Source: Desulfobacterales bacterium C00003106 (GTDB lineage: Bacteria; Desulfobacterota; Desulfobacteria; Desulfobacterales; C00003106). From it: DNA of 9,199 nucleotides. Position 1 is the stretch's first letter. Each line of letters begins with the position of its first letter. Position numbers and translations under genes: made by a program. Below are positions 1 to 7,075 of this stretch, in pieces. A model generated the notes under the pieces. That model was not told the origin of the DNA, did not search any database, and worked only from the letters and a program-made list of their open reading frames with translations. The stretch lies in the NCBI GenBank assembly GCA_001751015.1, contig MAXM01000261.1, positions 1-9,199 of the forward strand, in the 5' to 3' direction.

Positions 1-187
1 CCGCAACCTCGTATTCCGAACTGATATTCACTACGGCAATGCCAACCTTTCGGATGGCAAGGACTACGGCGTTCTCCCTTGGAAACGGGTCTGCATACGC
101 AACAGCCCCCCAGATGATAACAGCAAAAACAAGCAGGCTTTTTAAAGCCGGACTCTGAACTAAATGACAAATCTGTAAAAAACGCAC
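1..187 (-). CDS. N-terminus of an exported HtrA/Do-like serine protease (partial)
   Basis: This is the start of a minus-strand gene that stays open to the left edge (62 codons seen). From GTG 187 the protein has a basic, hydrophobic leader (KSLLVFAVIIWGAVAYA) with a likely signal peptidase I site after A32 (AYA|D). A segment ending VGIAVVNISSEYEV follows, which resembles the first strand of trypsin-like HtrA/DegP proteases ('..V.pAVVNI.s'). If right, the mature protein is a periplasmic protease or chaperone; the catalytic His, Asp and Ser would lie outside the window. A GGAGG ribosome site at 198-202 sits 10 bases before GTG 187 and only 4 before an in-frame TTG 193, so GTG is preferred and TTG is an alternative. 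The gene diverges from the radical SAM gene. The coding call rests on the open frame, ribosome site and signal peptide; the family call rests on about 15 residues and is tentative. Confidence 0.55.
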   Translation of the reverse strand, partial: MRFLQICHLVQSPALKSLLVFAVIIWGAVAYADPFPRENAVVLAIRKVGIAVVNISSEYEVA

Positions 188-229
188 GCGCAATATACCT
201 CCGTCGACAAAATGGATCTGACAGAAAAA

Positions 230-350
230 GTTCAACCTGTGCTGTTAGCCATTAGCGTTTAGCATTGAAAAGGGGAGGTAAAGAGGATGTTGAACAGTTT
301 TATCCAAAAGCCAACTGCTAAAAGCTAATCGCACAGGTCGAAACTTCTCA
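230..350. repeat. Imperfect inverted repeat with heptamer units
   Basis: Bases 244-264 are three consecutive heptamers, GTTAGCC, ATTAGCG and TTTAGCA. The opposite arm at 316-329 is two heptamers in reverse orientation (TGCTAAA, AGCTAAT) that pair with 251-264 at 13 of 14 positions. Further out, ACCTGTGC near 235-242 pairs with GCACAGGT near 331-338, so the arms extend to about 30 bases with a seven-base extra heptamer on the left. The loop of about 50 bases carries a purine-rich stretch (aggggaggtaaagagga). GTTCAAC (230-236) and GTTGAAC (289-295) form a further 7-base inverted pair. It looks like a dispersed intergenic palindrome, not a terminator, as no T-run follows on either strand. Confidence 0.6.
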
Positions 351-412
351 CAACCAACTGATCTCACAGGCATACCCACTTATGATAGGCATGCGGGTCA
401 ACCGAATGCCGC

Positions 413-440
413 AAATCGATATTGAAAAAATATGCGATTT
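413..440. repeat. Bulged hairpin upstream of the radical SAM gene
   Basis: The arms are AAATCGATATT (413-423) and AATATGCGATTT (429-440), complementary over 11 pairs with one bulged base, around a GAAAA loop. There is no T-run after it on either strand, so an operator or leader structure is more likely than a terminator. A TAGAAT hexamer (440-445) overlaps the right arm, but no good -35 is spaced for it. Confidence 0.5.
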
Positions 441-511
441 AGAATAAGTTGAGTTACCGACTCGTTGAATTGATACCATCTGCTCGTTGACCACATATAT
501 CAGTGAACCTT

Positions 512-3004
512 ATGATTCGTCAAACCTTTCAGAATATTCTCTCCCTCGTGCAGCGACCGAGCCACTATCTCGGCTCGGAACCGAATGCGATTACCAAAGA
601 TCCTGCAAAGATACGCCTGCGATTTGCCCTGGCCTTTCCTGACCTCTACGATATCGGGATGTCGCACCTTGGGATGAAGATACTCTATCACATACTGAAC
701 AGCCGCACGGGGGTTTGTGCGGAACGTGTTTTTGCGCCAGGAGAGGACATGGAGGCACAATTGCGGGCAAAAGGCGTCCCGCTTTGTTCTCTGGAGACCA
801 GGACTCCTCTTTCCCGCTTTGACATATTAGGCGTCAGCCTGCTCTATGAGCTGAATTACACAAACATACTGACCATACTCGATCTTGCGGGAATTCCCTT
901 TTTTTCGCGCGAAAGGGATGAATCGCATCCGGTCGTCATTGCCGGGGGGCCATGTGCCTTTAACCCTGAACCGTTGGCTGATTTTTTTGATGCGATTGTT
1001 GTCGGTGACGGCGAGGAGGTCATCTGCTCGTTGACCGATTCATGGATGGACTGGAAGAAATCGGGAGAAAATCGGAAATCGCTTCTTAAGGCGTGGGCTG
1101 AAATAGAGGGTGTCTATATCCCTTCCTTTTTTGAGTGCTCCACCAGCGCGGACGGCTTCCAGGTCCTTACCCCCCTCTATCCGGGGCACGCAGTGGTCAG
1201 AAAACGGATCGTTGCGGATCTGAACAAGGCGCCCTTTCCGGATCATCCGATTGTCCCTTTTGGAAAACCCGTTCATGACCGGCTCAGTCTTGAAGTGGCG
1301 CGAGGGTGCACAAGGGGATGCCGTTTCTGTCAGGCCGGAATGATCTACAGGCCGGTCAGGGAGCGCGCGCCAAAAGATCTGATTGATCTCGCAGAAAAGG
1401 CCCTTCGTGCGACCGGCTATGATGATGTCTCTCTTCTTTCTTTGAGCACCGGCGATTACACGAGTATACTTTTTCTGCTTTCGGCCCTGATGATGCGATG
1501 CGAGTCGGAAAAGACAGCAGTATCCCTGCCCTCTTTGCGTGTGGGAACACTGACCCCGGAAATTATGGAGCAGATAAAGAGGGTTCGCAAAACAGGCTTT
1601 ACGATCGCTGTTGAAGCCGGAACAGAGCGCCTGCGAAACGTCATCAACAAGAATATTTCAGAACAGGATGTAATAGCTACTATAGAAAACGCTTTTGGAC
1701 TCGGGTGGAGTGTCATCAAGCTCTATTTTATGATAGGGCTTCCCACGGAGACTGAAAAAGATCTGGAAGAAATCGTCTCCCTTGTTCAAAGGCTTCGGCA
1801 AATCAGGCCCGAGAAAAGGCAGGGGGCTTTGAATGTGTGTGTTTCGACATTCATTCCAAAGTCGCACACCCCCTTTCAGTGGTCGCCCCAGATCTCTCTG
1901 GCGGAAAGCAGGGCAAAGCTGACATGGTTGAGGCAAAGAATCAAAGGCAAGGGCGTTAGATTTAAGTGGCACAGCCCGGAGATGAGTATACTGGAAGGTC
2001 TCCTGGCCAGGGGCGACCGGCGACTGAGCTCCCTGCTCGTGAATGCATACAGGCTCGGATGCCGGTTGGACGGCTGGAGCGACAAGATGCGCTTTGATCT
2101 CTGGGAAAAGGCAATGGAGATATCCGGCGTGGATATCGACTTTTTTACCACACGCCAAAGGTCGATAAGTGAGCCTCTCTGCTGGGACCATATAGATTCC
2201 ATGGTCACAGAGGACTACTTGAAAGATGAATGGAAGAAGGCCCTGCAGCAGTCGTCTACGTCTGATTGCCGCACAGGGGAGTGTAATCTCTGTGGCGTAT
2301 GTGAGCGTGCCGGGATCGAACCCGTGACGTTTTTTGAACCCCGAACAGACCGGTTTCGGACAAAAGAGGAAACAGAAAAAAAGCGGTCTTACAGGAGGCT
2401 TCGAATATCCTATTCCAAAAGGGGTGAAGCCAAATATTTCGGCCACCTGGAGTTGATAAATATCTTTACGCGCGCGTTCCGCAGGGCGGACATACAATTG
2501 AAATACTCACAGGGCTTTCATCCGATGCCGAAGATCTCCTTTGAAACAGCTCTTCCAGTCGGGATAGAGAGCATCAGGGAGCACCTGGCAATCGAGGTTG
2601 ACTCAAGGATCAGCCCTGCGACTGTGGTAAAATGTCTCAACCACGAACTGCCGGAGGGGATAAGGATCACAGACGCTCTTCCCTGTTCGGGAAAACCTGA
2701 TTCAGGGGCCGACAAAATCATATCGTATACAGTCAGGCTGAAAAACAGAGAGTTTCCTGAATCCGCGTTAGTCCGCTTTTGGGAACGTGATACATGGCCG
2801 GTCACAAAGCAAAACCGCAAAGGGAGATCAACGCAGATTGACCTCAGGGCCGTAATCAGAGAAATCAGATTAGAAGCTCCCGACGAACTGATGATGACGG
2901 TGAATGGAGGCCCGGGGCAGAGCGTGCGGCCTGTGGAGGCGATAACAAGCATCTTCGGATTCCCTGAAGAGGTGTTGAGACAGGCGGATATATTGAAAGG
3001 GTAA
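512..3004 (+). CDS. Radical SAM protein fused to DUF2344 (TIGR03960 + TIGR03936 type)
   Basis: An 830-residue fusion. Residues about 15-200 form a cobalamin-binding-like Rossmann region (SxL at 109-111, GG at 145-146), with no clear DxHxxG cobalamin-ligand motif visible. The radical SAM core follows, with the CxxxCxxC cluster motif at Cys266, Cys270 and Cys273 (GCTRGCRFC) binding a [4Fe-4S] cluster that would cleave S-adenosylmethionine. A linker holds a second cysteine set, CxxxxCxxCxxC (Cys586, 591, 594, 597), which could bind a metal or second cluster. Residues about 629-830 are the DUF2344 domain (RISYSKRGEAKYFGHLEL, then YSQGFHPMPKISF). The family has no established substrate; its usual position before RNase E/G genes suggests RNA or ribosome modification, which is inference. 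No Shine-Dalgarno precedes either possible start. ATG 512 is preferred; GTG 503 would add three residues, and a stop at 488-490 excludes longer forms. RNase G follows after 161 bases. Confidence 0.92.
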   Translation: MIRQTFQNILSLVQRPSHYLGSEPNAITKDPAKIRLRFALAFPDLYDIGMSHLGMKILYHILNSRTGVCAERVFAPGEDMEAQLRAKGVPLCSLETRTPLSRFDILGVSLLYELNYTNILTILDLAGIPFFSRERDESHPVVIAGGPCAFNPEPLADFFDAIVVGDGEEVICSLTDSWMDWKKSGENRKSLLKAWAEIEGVYIPSFFECSTSADGFQVLTPLYPGHAVVRKRIVADLNKAPFPDHPIVPFGKPVHDRLSLEVARGCTRGCRFCQAGMIYRPVRERAPKDLIDLAEKALRATGYDDVSLLSLSTGDYTSILFLLSALMMRCESEKTAVSLPSLRVGTLTPEIMEQIKRVRKTGFTIAVEAGTERLRNVINKNISEQDVIATIENAFGLGWSVIKLYFMIGLPTETEKDLEEIVSLVQRLRQIRPEKRQGALNVCVSTFIPKSHTPFQWSPQISLAESRAKLTWLRQRIKGKGVRFKWHSPEMSILEGLLARGDRRLSSLLVNAYRLGCRLDGWSDKMRFDLWEKAMEISGVDIDFFTTRQRSISEPLCWDHIDSMVTEDYLKDEWKKALQQSSTSDCRTGECNLCGVCERAGIEPVTFFEPRTDRFRTKEETEKKRSYRRLRISYSKRGEAKYFGHLELINIFTRAFRRADIQLKYSQGFHPMPKISFETALPVGIESIREHLAIEVDSRISPATVVKCLNHELPEGIRITDALPCSGKPDSGADKIISYTVRLKNREFPESALVRFWERDTWPVTKQNRKGRSTQIDLRAVIREIRLEAPDELMMTVNGGPGQSVRPVEAITSIFGFPEEVLRQADILKG

Positions 3005-3165
3005 TGGGTGTGAATCACGGCAATGACAAAATCCATGTCCCCCTGACGAGTATTTAGAGGTTTCGGGGGTCAGGAGTGGTCGGGGGTCAGGTTTCAGGGG
3101 TCGGCAGGATTTGGCAGAATGCTTCATCCGGAGGCTGACAGCTAAAGGCTTACAAGGTGTGATAT
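3005..3165 (+). repeat. Short GGGGGTCAGG direct repeats in the gap before rng
   Basis: The gap between the radical SAM gene and rng contains TCGGGGGTCAGG at 3063-3074, again exactly at 3080-3091, and a third degenerate unit TCAGGGGTCGGCAGG from 3094. Units are spaced 17 and 14 bases apart. A separate GCTGACAGCTAAAGGC (about 3134-3149) recalls the heptamer tract upstream of the radical SAM gene. The ribosome binding site for rng, AAGGTG at 3154-3159, closes the gap. No convincing promoter or terminator was seen, so transcription may run through from the upstream gene. Confidence 0.6.
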
Positions 3166-4692
3166 ATGTCCAAGGAACTGATTATAAATGACACGAAGCA
3201 CGAAACGCGTGTTGCTCTGCTTGAAAACGGAAATCTTGAAGAGCTGATCGTGGAAAGACACATGGAAGAAAACATCACGGGAAACATTTACAAGGGAAAG
3301 GTGGTCCGTGTTCTTCCAGGCATGCAGGCTGCCTTTGTCAACATAGGGCAGGATCAGGCCGCCTTTATCTATGTCACGGATGTATACTTCGGCACGGAAG
3401 AATATGAACGGCTGCTGGGAGTGGACGCGGATGAAGAAAACAAAGAGACGCCTTCAAAGAGCCCTTCATTGGAACCAAGTTTCCATATAGAAGATGTCCT
3501 TTGCAAGGGCCAGGATATCCTCGTTCAGGTGTCAAAGGCCCCGATAGGATCAAAGGGGGCGCGGATTACGTCTCATGTTTCAATACCCGGACGGTTTCTG
3601 GTCCTGATGCATACTACGAAACACATCGGGATATCGAGACGTATCGAAGAAGAAAAGGAAAGGGCAAGGCTGAAAGAGATAATCAGTGAACTGAGACCGG
3701 AACCATACGGGTTTATCGCAAGGACATTGAGTGAAGGGGTGAACAAAAAGAAGATCGCTTCAGAGATAACTTTTCTGGTCCAATTGTGGGAAAATATTCA
3801 GAAGAAATATGACAACACGGCCGGACCTTCCCTTCTGCATATGGAGCTTGATGTCACTCTGCGGGCCGTGCGTGATCTCTTTACCCAGGAGGTTGACAGA
3901 CTGGTTATTGATTCTGCGACCGGATACGATTCGATCCTCCGGTTTCTGGATACGTTCATGCCCGGGTTCAAAGACTATGTCGAACTCTACGACGGTCCCC
4001 AGCCGATCTTTGACGCCTATAATCTGGAAACAGAGATAGCGAGGGCACTGAAAAAGAAGGTCTGGCTGAAGTCCGGCGGACATATCGTGATCGAAAACAC
4101 GGAGGCATTTGTTGTAATAGATGTAAATACAGGGAGGTATGTCGGCAAACACAACTTGGAGGAGACCGTGCTAAAGCTGAACCTCGAAGCAGTAAAGGAG
4201 ATAGCTTATCAGATCCGTCTGCGAAATATCGGCGGGCTTATTGTTATCGACTTCATTGATATGGAAAAGGAGGTAAACCGCGAAAAGGTCTTCAATGCCC
4301 TTACCAATGTCCTCAAGAAAGATCGAATCAAGACAAATGTCCTTCCCATGAGCGCAATGGGTCTAATAGAGATGACCCGCAAACGGACGCATGAAAACCT
4401 CAACAGGATGCTTTGCGAACCATGTTTCTATTGTGAAGGGGAAGGATATCTCAAGTCAAAACGGACGGTATGCTACGACATATACAGAGAGGTCATGCAG
4501 GAAGCCGGTGATGTGGCAGGCGACAGGATTACTGTGAAGGTTCACCCGGACGTGGCGGACCTCTTTATGGGAGAGGAGCACAACGTAGTGGAATCCTTAG
4601 AAAGAAACTTGACACAAGAGATAGTAATCCTTGCAGACAGCCGATTTCATGTTGAACAGTACGAAATCAACCTGAAGAACAGGATGACATGA
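3166..4692 (+). CDS. rng: Ribonuclease G/E family endoribonuclease
   Basis: A 508-residue RNase G-type enzyme, a cytoplasmic 5'-end-sensing endonuclease that cuts single-stranded AU-rich RNA in rRNA maturation and mRNA turnover. An S1 RNA-binding domain lies at about residues 36-140 (NIYKGKVVRVLPGMQAAFVNIG). The catalytic core contains the two expected metal-binding aspartates, Asp319 in VVIDVNTGRYVG and Asp362 in GLIVIDFIDM, 43 residues apart as in E. coli RNase E (Asp303 and Asp346). The Zn-link region is CEPCFYCEGEGY (Cys417, 420, 423), followed by the C-terminal small domain. The length fits RNase G; the long disordered degradosome tail of E. coli RNase E is absent. An acidic insertion at residues 75-108 interrupts the S1 domain region, as is common in Gram-negative RNase G. 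AAGGTG lies 6 bases before the ATG. queF begins 15 bases after the stop, so the two are probably cotranscribed. Confidence 0.95.
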   Translation: MSKELIINDTKHETRVALLENGNLEELIVERHMEENITGNIYKGKVVRVLPGMQAAFVNIGQDQAAFIYVTDVYFGTEEYERLLGVDADEENKETPSKSPSLEPSFHIEDVLCKGQDILVQVSKAPIGSKGARITSHVSIPGRFLVLMHTTKHIGISRRIEEEKERARLKEIISELRPEPYGFIARTLSEGVNKKKIASEITFLVQLWENIQKKYDNTAGPSLLHMELDVTLRAVRDLFTQEVDRLVIDSATGYDSILRFLDTFMPGFKDYVELYDGPQPIFDAYNLETEIARALKKKVWLKSGGHIVIENTEAFVVIDVNTGRYVGKHNLEETVLKLNLEAVKEIAYQIRLRNIGGLIVIDFIDMEKEVNREKVFNALTNVLKKDRIKTNVLPMSAMGLIEMTRKRTHENLNRMLCEPCFYCEGEGYLKSKRTVCYDIYREVMQEAGDVAGDRITVKVHPDVADLFMGEEHNVVESLERNLTQEIVILADSRFHVEQYEINLKNRMT

Positions 4693-4707
4693 AAGGATAC
4701 ATTCTTT

Positions 4708-5109
4708 ATGGATGAAGCCCTAATACGAAAAGGGGTTCGCGAGGGGATCAGAGGTGTCGAATCGATTGATTGCGGATATCTGGATGTTCTGGCATATAGG
4801 TATCGTAAAAAAAGAGATATCGATATAGAAATCGAACAACCCGAATTCACTTCTCTCTGTCCCCTGACAGGACTTCCCGATTTTGGCCGCATTATCATAC
4901 GGTACACGCCGGACAGCAAAATAGTGGAGTTAAAATCGCTGAAATATTACCTGCTTCAGTACAGAAACGTGGGGATCTTCTATGAATATCTCGCAAACAA
5001 GCTCATCGAGGACCTGGTGGCTGTTCTTCAGCCAAAATCCATGGAAATCAAAGGGGTGTTCACAGCAAGAGGAGGGATAACAACGACTGTTACCGCACAA
5101 TATCCATAG
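4708..5109 (+). CDS. queF: NADPH-dependent 7-cyano-7-deazaguanine reductase (type I QueF)
   Basis: A 133-residue unimodular QueF, which reduces preQ0 to preQ1 with two NADPH in queuosine biosynthesis for the tRNA wobble base. PEFTSLCPLTGLPDFG carries the catalytic Cys51, which forms the thioimide with the nitrile, and Asp58, seven residues later as in B. subtilis QueF (Cys55, Asp62). The NADPH-binding segment reads ELKSLKYYL (residues 74-82) instead of ESKSLK. It is followed by YRNVGIFYE with Glu93; the residue equivalent to B. subtilis His96 is Tyr92. The C-terminus RGGITTTVTAQY matches the family. The first 20 residues are a short extension. AAAGGA (4692-4697), overlapping the rng stop, is the ribosome binding site. 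No preQ1 riboswitch is evident in the short gap, so expression probably depends on the upstream genes. No other queuosine gene is visible nearby. Confidence 0.95.
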   Translation: MDEALIRKGVREGIRGVESIDCGYLDVLAYRYRKKRDIDIEIEQPEFTSLCPLTGLPDFGRIIIRYTPDSKIVELKSLKYYLLQYRNVGIFYEYLANKLIEDLVAVLQPKSMEIKGVFTARGGITTTVTAQYP

Positions 5110-5166
5110 CCCTTATGGATCTGGCCATTTCAAGTTCCCCTTAGGGGGAATCTAAACGATTTTTTT
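5102..5166 (+). terminator. Two hairpins and a T-tract after queF, possible terminator
   Basis: ATCCATA (5102-5108), loop GCCCT, TATGGAT (5114-5120) is a perfect 7-pair hairpin that overlaps the queF stop codon. A second hairpin, TTCCCC-TTAG-GGGGAA (5135-5150), is followed ten bases later by seven T residues (5160-5166). Neither stem directly abuts the T-run, so termination is plausible but not textbook. The gap to the lipoprotein gene (131 bases) is consistent with the end of a transcription unit. Confidence 0.4.
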
Positions 5167-5179
5167 CGTCCCCGTTCCT
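5164..5179 (+). repeat. 16-base dispersed repeat, copy 1
   Basis: TTTCGTCCCCGTTCCT here is exactly repeated in inverse orientation at 8837-8852. Both copies are intergenic and lie close to a CGATTTTTT tract and to a GTTCC..TTAGGGG sequence, which suggests a degraded dispersed element. Confidence 0.55.
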
Positions 5180-5240
5180 AACTTAATGACATTGCGCCAC
5201 AATGAAGATGATGGAGGCAAGCGAGGGATAGAGGTTATTC

Positions 5241-6134
5241 ATGTTTTTCAAAAAAGCGGATACCATTGTGGGTGTTAGTCTCATTCTGTCTCTGTTTATC
5301 GTTGGATGCGCTACATCAGAGAAGAACCGTGGTGATTTGTCCGGGGCTGACACCGTCTGGAAGAAAAAAATTGTTGTGCTGCCGTTTGCAGACCTTCCCG
5401 GATATGAAGCAGAAGAGCTCGGGCTAATCGCAACACGGCAATTCAGACAAGCCCTGGTAAAAGATTGCAAAGGACTTGTCGTTGAAGACGAAAAAAGAGG
5501 GCGTCATCTCGAAGCGCTGGTCAGAACCCCGGAAGGGATGGGTTCCATGCAGGTAACGAGAGTGGCGCGGGCGCTCGGATTAAATGCCATACTCACAGGC
5601 GAGCTTCCTGCTATTAAAACCTTTGAACAGAAGGAGGGGATATGGCCATTTCGAAAGATCGTTCCCGCTGTATCCCTTGAACTTGAGGTCCGGCTCTATG
5701 ATGTTGAAACAAGAGCAATCCTGTTAAGCGAACGGGCCAAGGCAAGCACGAAGATACCGGAGGCCCTGTCACAGAGTGGCGATCAGCATTGCGATTTCGA
5801 GGTTGTGACGCGGCTCTTGCAGGAAGCCGTCCATGAACTTTCCCGCAGGGTTTGCAAAGTAATGAAAGAAGAACCCTTCAAGGGATACGTCATATCCCTT
5901 GAAGGTGACAAAGTGGAGATTTCCGCCGGCGCAGATACCGGTCTGCACAAGGGCGACGTGCTGAAGGTCTTTGGATGGGAACCGCCGCTTGAAGGCAAGG
6001 ACGGTCAGGTATTCCTGATTTCAGGTCCCTGTATCGGAGAAATAAAGGTGGAGGAGGTCTTTCAGCATACATCGATTGCGGAGGTTATTTCGGGGGTCGA
6101 CCTTGACAAGAGCAATTGCGTGAAAGCAAAATAG
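5241..6134 (+). CDS. Lipoprotein with a FlgT-like C-terminal region, function unknown
   Basis: A 297-residue protein with a lipoprotein signal peptide: hydrophobic residues 9-22 end in the lipobox IVGC, giving lipidated Cys23. Asp is not at +2, so outer-membrane placement is likely if the standard Lol rule applies. Residues 43-125 (KIVVLPFADLPGYEAEELG, later VARALGLNAILTGEL) resemble the TolB/CsgG/LpoB-like fold, in which a periplasmic lipoprotein domain predicts envelope assembly partners. Residues about 213-297 (GYVISLEGDKVEISAGADTGLHKGDVLKVF) have the pattern of the FlgT C-terminal domain. No flagellar, curli or peptidoglycan gene is in the window, so no specific role can be given. GAGG (5231-5234) lies 6 bases before the ATG. 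Its last 73 bases overlap the convergent dusB gene in another frame. Confidence 0.85.
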   Translation: MFFKKADTIVGVSLILSLFIVGCATSEKNRGDLSGADTVWKKKIVVLPFADLPGYEAEELGLIATRQFRQALVKDCKGLVVEDEKRGRHLEALVRTPEGMGSMQVTRVARALGLNAILTGELPAIKTFEQKEGIWPFRKIVPAVSLELEVRLYDVETRAILLSERAKASTKIPEALSQSGDQHCDFEVVTRLLQEAVHELSRRVCKVMKEEPFKGYVISLEGDKVEISAGADTGLHKGDVLKVFGWEPPLEGKDGQVFLISGPCIGEIKVEEVFQHTSIAEVISGVDLDKSNCVKAK

Positions 6135-7075
6135 GCGCACACGATGTCGCAAACCTGTTTTCCGGTTTTTGCCTGCACGATCTCTCTCCGGAACCGTCCA
6201 CACTCCGGCAAGGATTTCACGAAGCCGGGAAGCATGCGCCTAAGGATCAGGACAGCGCCCGATTCTCCTCTGTGTTCCACCGCATAATCGACATACCTGA
6301 GGATGGTCTTTTTGCGCTCATCAAGCGTTATTGGCAAGGGGCTTCCGCCCTTGAGAAGTTCTATGGACTGGCCGAACAGCCATGGATTTCCCAAGGCCCC
6401 TCTTGCAATCATCACCCCGTCACATCCTGTCTCTGTGAGCATTTTCAACACATCGCCGGGTGCACGAATATCGCCATTGCCTATAATGGGAATGGAGCTT
6501 ATTTCCTTGACCCGCGCAATGAGAGACCAGTCAGCCCGGCCTCCGAATTTCTGAGCCACAGTCCTGGGATGCACGGTCACGGCATCAACACCGCATTCCT
6601 CTGCAATCCGCGCAAGTCTCAATGCCTCCTCGCCCGAAGGGGTCCATCCGGTACGCATCTTTATGGTCAAGGGGATTGAAATGGCTTTTCTCACCTCTGC
6701 CAGGAGTCTTCTACAGAGACTCGGGTCCCGCATAAGCGACGACCCTGAAGCGTTTTTGAGGATTTTCCTGGCAGGGCATCCGAAGTTGATATCAACTATG
6801 TCCGCACCTTTCTCTTGTGCGATGACCGCCGCCTCGGCCATGGTCCCGGGGTTTGATCCAAAGATCTGTACGGAAAGAGGACGTTCTGAAGGCATGGTTC
6901 GAAGGAGAAAACCGGTTTTTTTATTGTGTTGAACAAGGCCGTTAGCGCTGATCATTTCGGTCGTAACCAGGGCGCATCCCGTCTCTTTGATGATCCTCCG
7001 GAACGGAAGATCCGTAATGCCGGCCATAGGCGCCATGATCAGGGGATAGTCGAGCTTTACGCTTCCGATCTTCAT
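6062..7075 (-). CDS. dusB: tRNA-dihydrouridine synthase (DusB type)
   Basis: A 337-residue FMN-dependent enzyme that reduces uridine to dihydrouridine in tRNA. The TIM barrel starts with PLIMAPMAGITDLPFR (residues 11-26), followed by TTEMISANGLV, SVQIFGSNPGTMA and VDINFGCPARKI with the catalytic Cys100 that protonates the base. Then come TIKMRTGW, VHPRTVAQKFGGRADW and the FMN-phosphate region IIGNGDI...GVMIARGALGNPWLF (residues 197-234), with a helical C-terminal domain that binds tRNA. The length is typical. ATG 7075 is chosen because its ATGA overlaps the stop of the HNH gene, implying translational coupling. An in-frame start at 7165 would add 30 residues lying wholly inside the HNH gene and unlike the family. 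Assignment to DusB over other Dus subfamilies rests on overall resemblance. The 3' end overlaps the lipoprotein gene by 73 bases. Confidence 0.94.
   Translation of the reverse strand: MKIGSVKLDYPLIMAPMAGITDLPFRRIIKETGCALVTTEMISANGLVQHNKKTGFLLRTMPSERPLSVQIFGSNPGTMAEAAVIAQEKGADIVDINFGCPARKILKNASGSSLMRDPSLCRRLLAEVRKAISIPLTIKMRTGWTPSGEEALRLARIAEECGVDAVTVHPRTVAQKFGGRADWSLIARVKEISSIPIIGNGDIRAPGDVLKMLTETGCDGVMIARGALGNPWLFGQSIELLKGGSPLPITLDERKKTILRYVDYAVEHRGESGAVLILRRMLPGFVKSLPECGRFRREIVQAKTGKQVCDIVCAYFAFTQLLLSRSTPEITSAIDVC

Larger units (their letters stand above)
188..511. other. Divergent intergenic region with inverted repeats
   Basis: This non-coding stretch lies between the protease start and the radical SAM start. 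It contains a large imperfect inverted repeat built on NTTAGCN heptamers (about 230-350), a bulged hairpin at 413-440, and two copies of CTCGTTGA (461-468 and 483-490) about two helical turns apart. A weak plus-strand promoter candidate is TTGAGT (449-454), a 17-base spacer and GATACC (472-477). I found no good promoter for the minus-strand gene and no tRNA fold. Confidence 0.6.

Noticed and set aside
1658..2497. 279-codon open frame on the minus strand
   Set aside because: It lies wholly inside the radical SAM/DUF2344 gene, has no recognisable domain or ribosome site, and the plus frame has clear conserved motifs.
2518..3036. 172-codon open frame on the minus strand
   Set aside because: Shadow of the DUF2344 domain; composition is low-complexity Ser/Ile-rich with no family signal.
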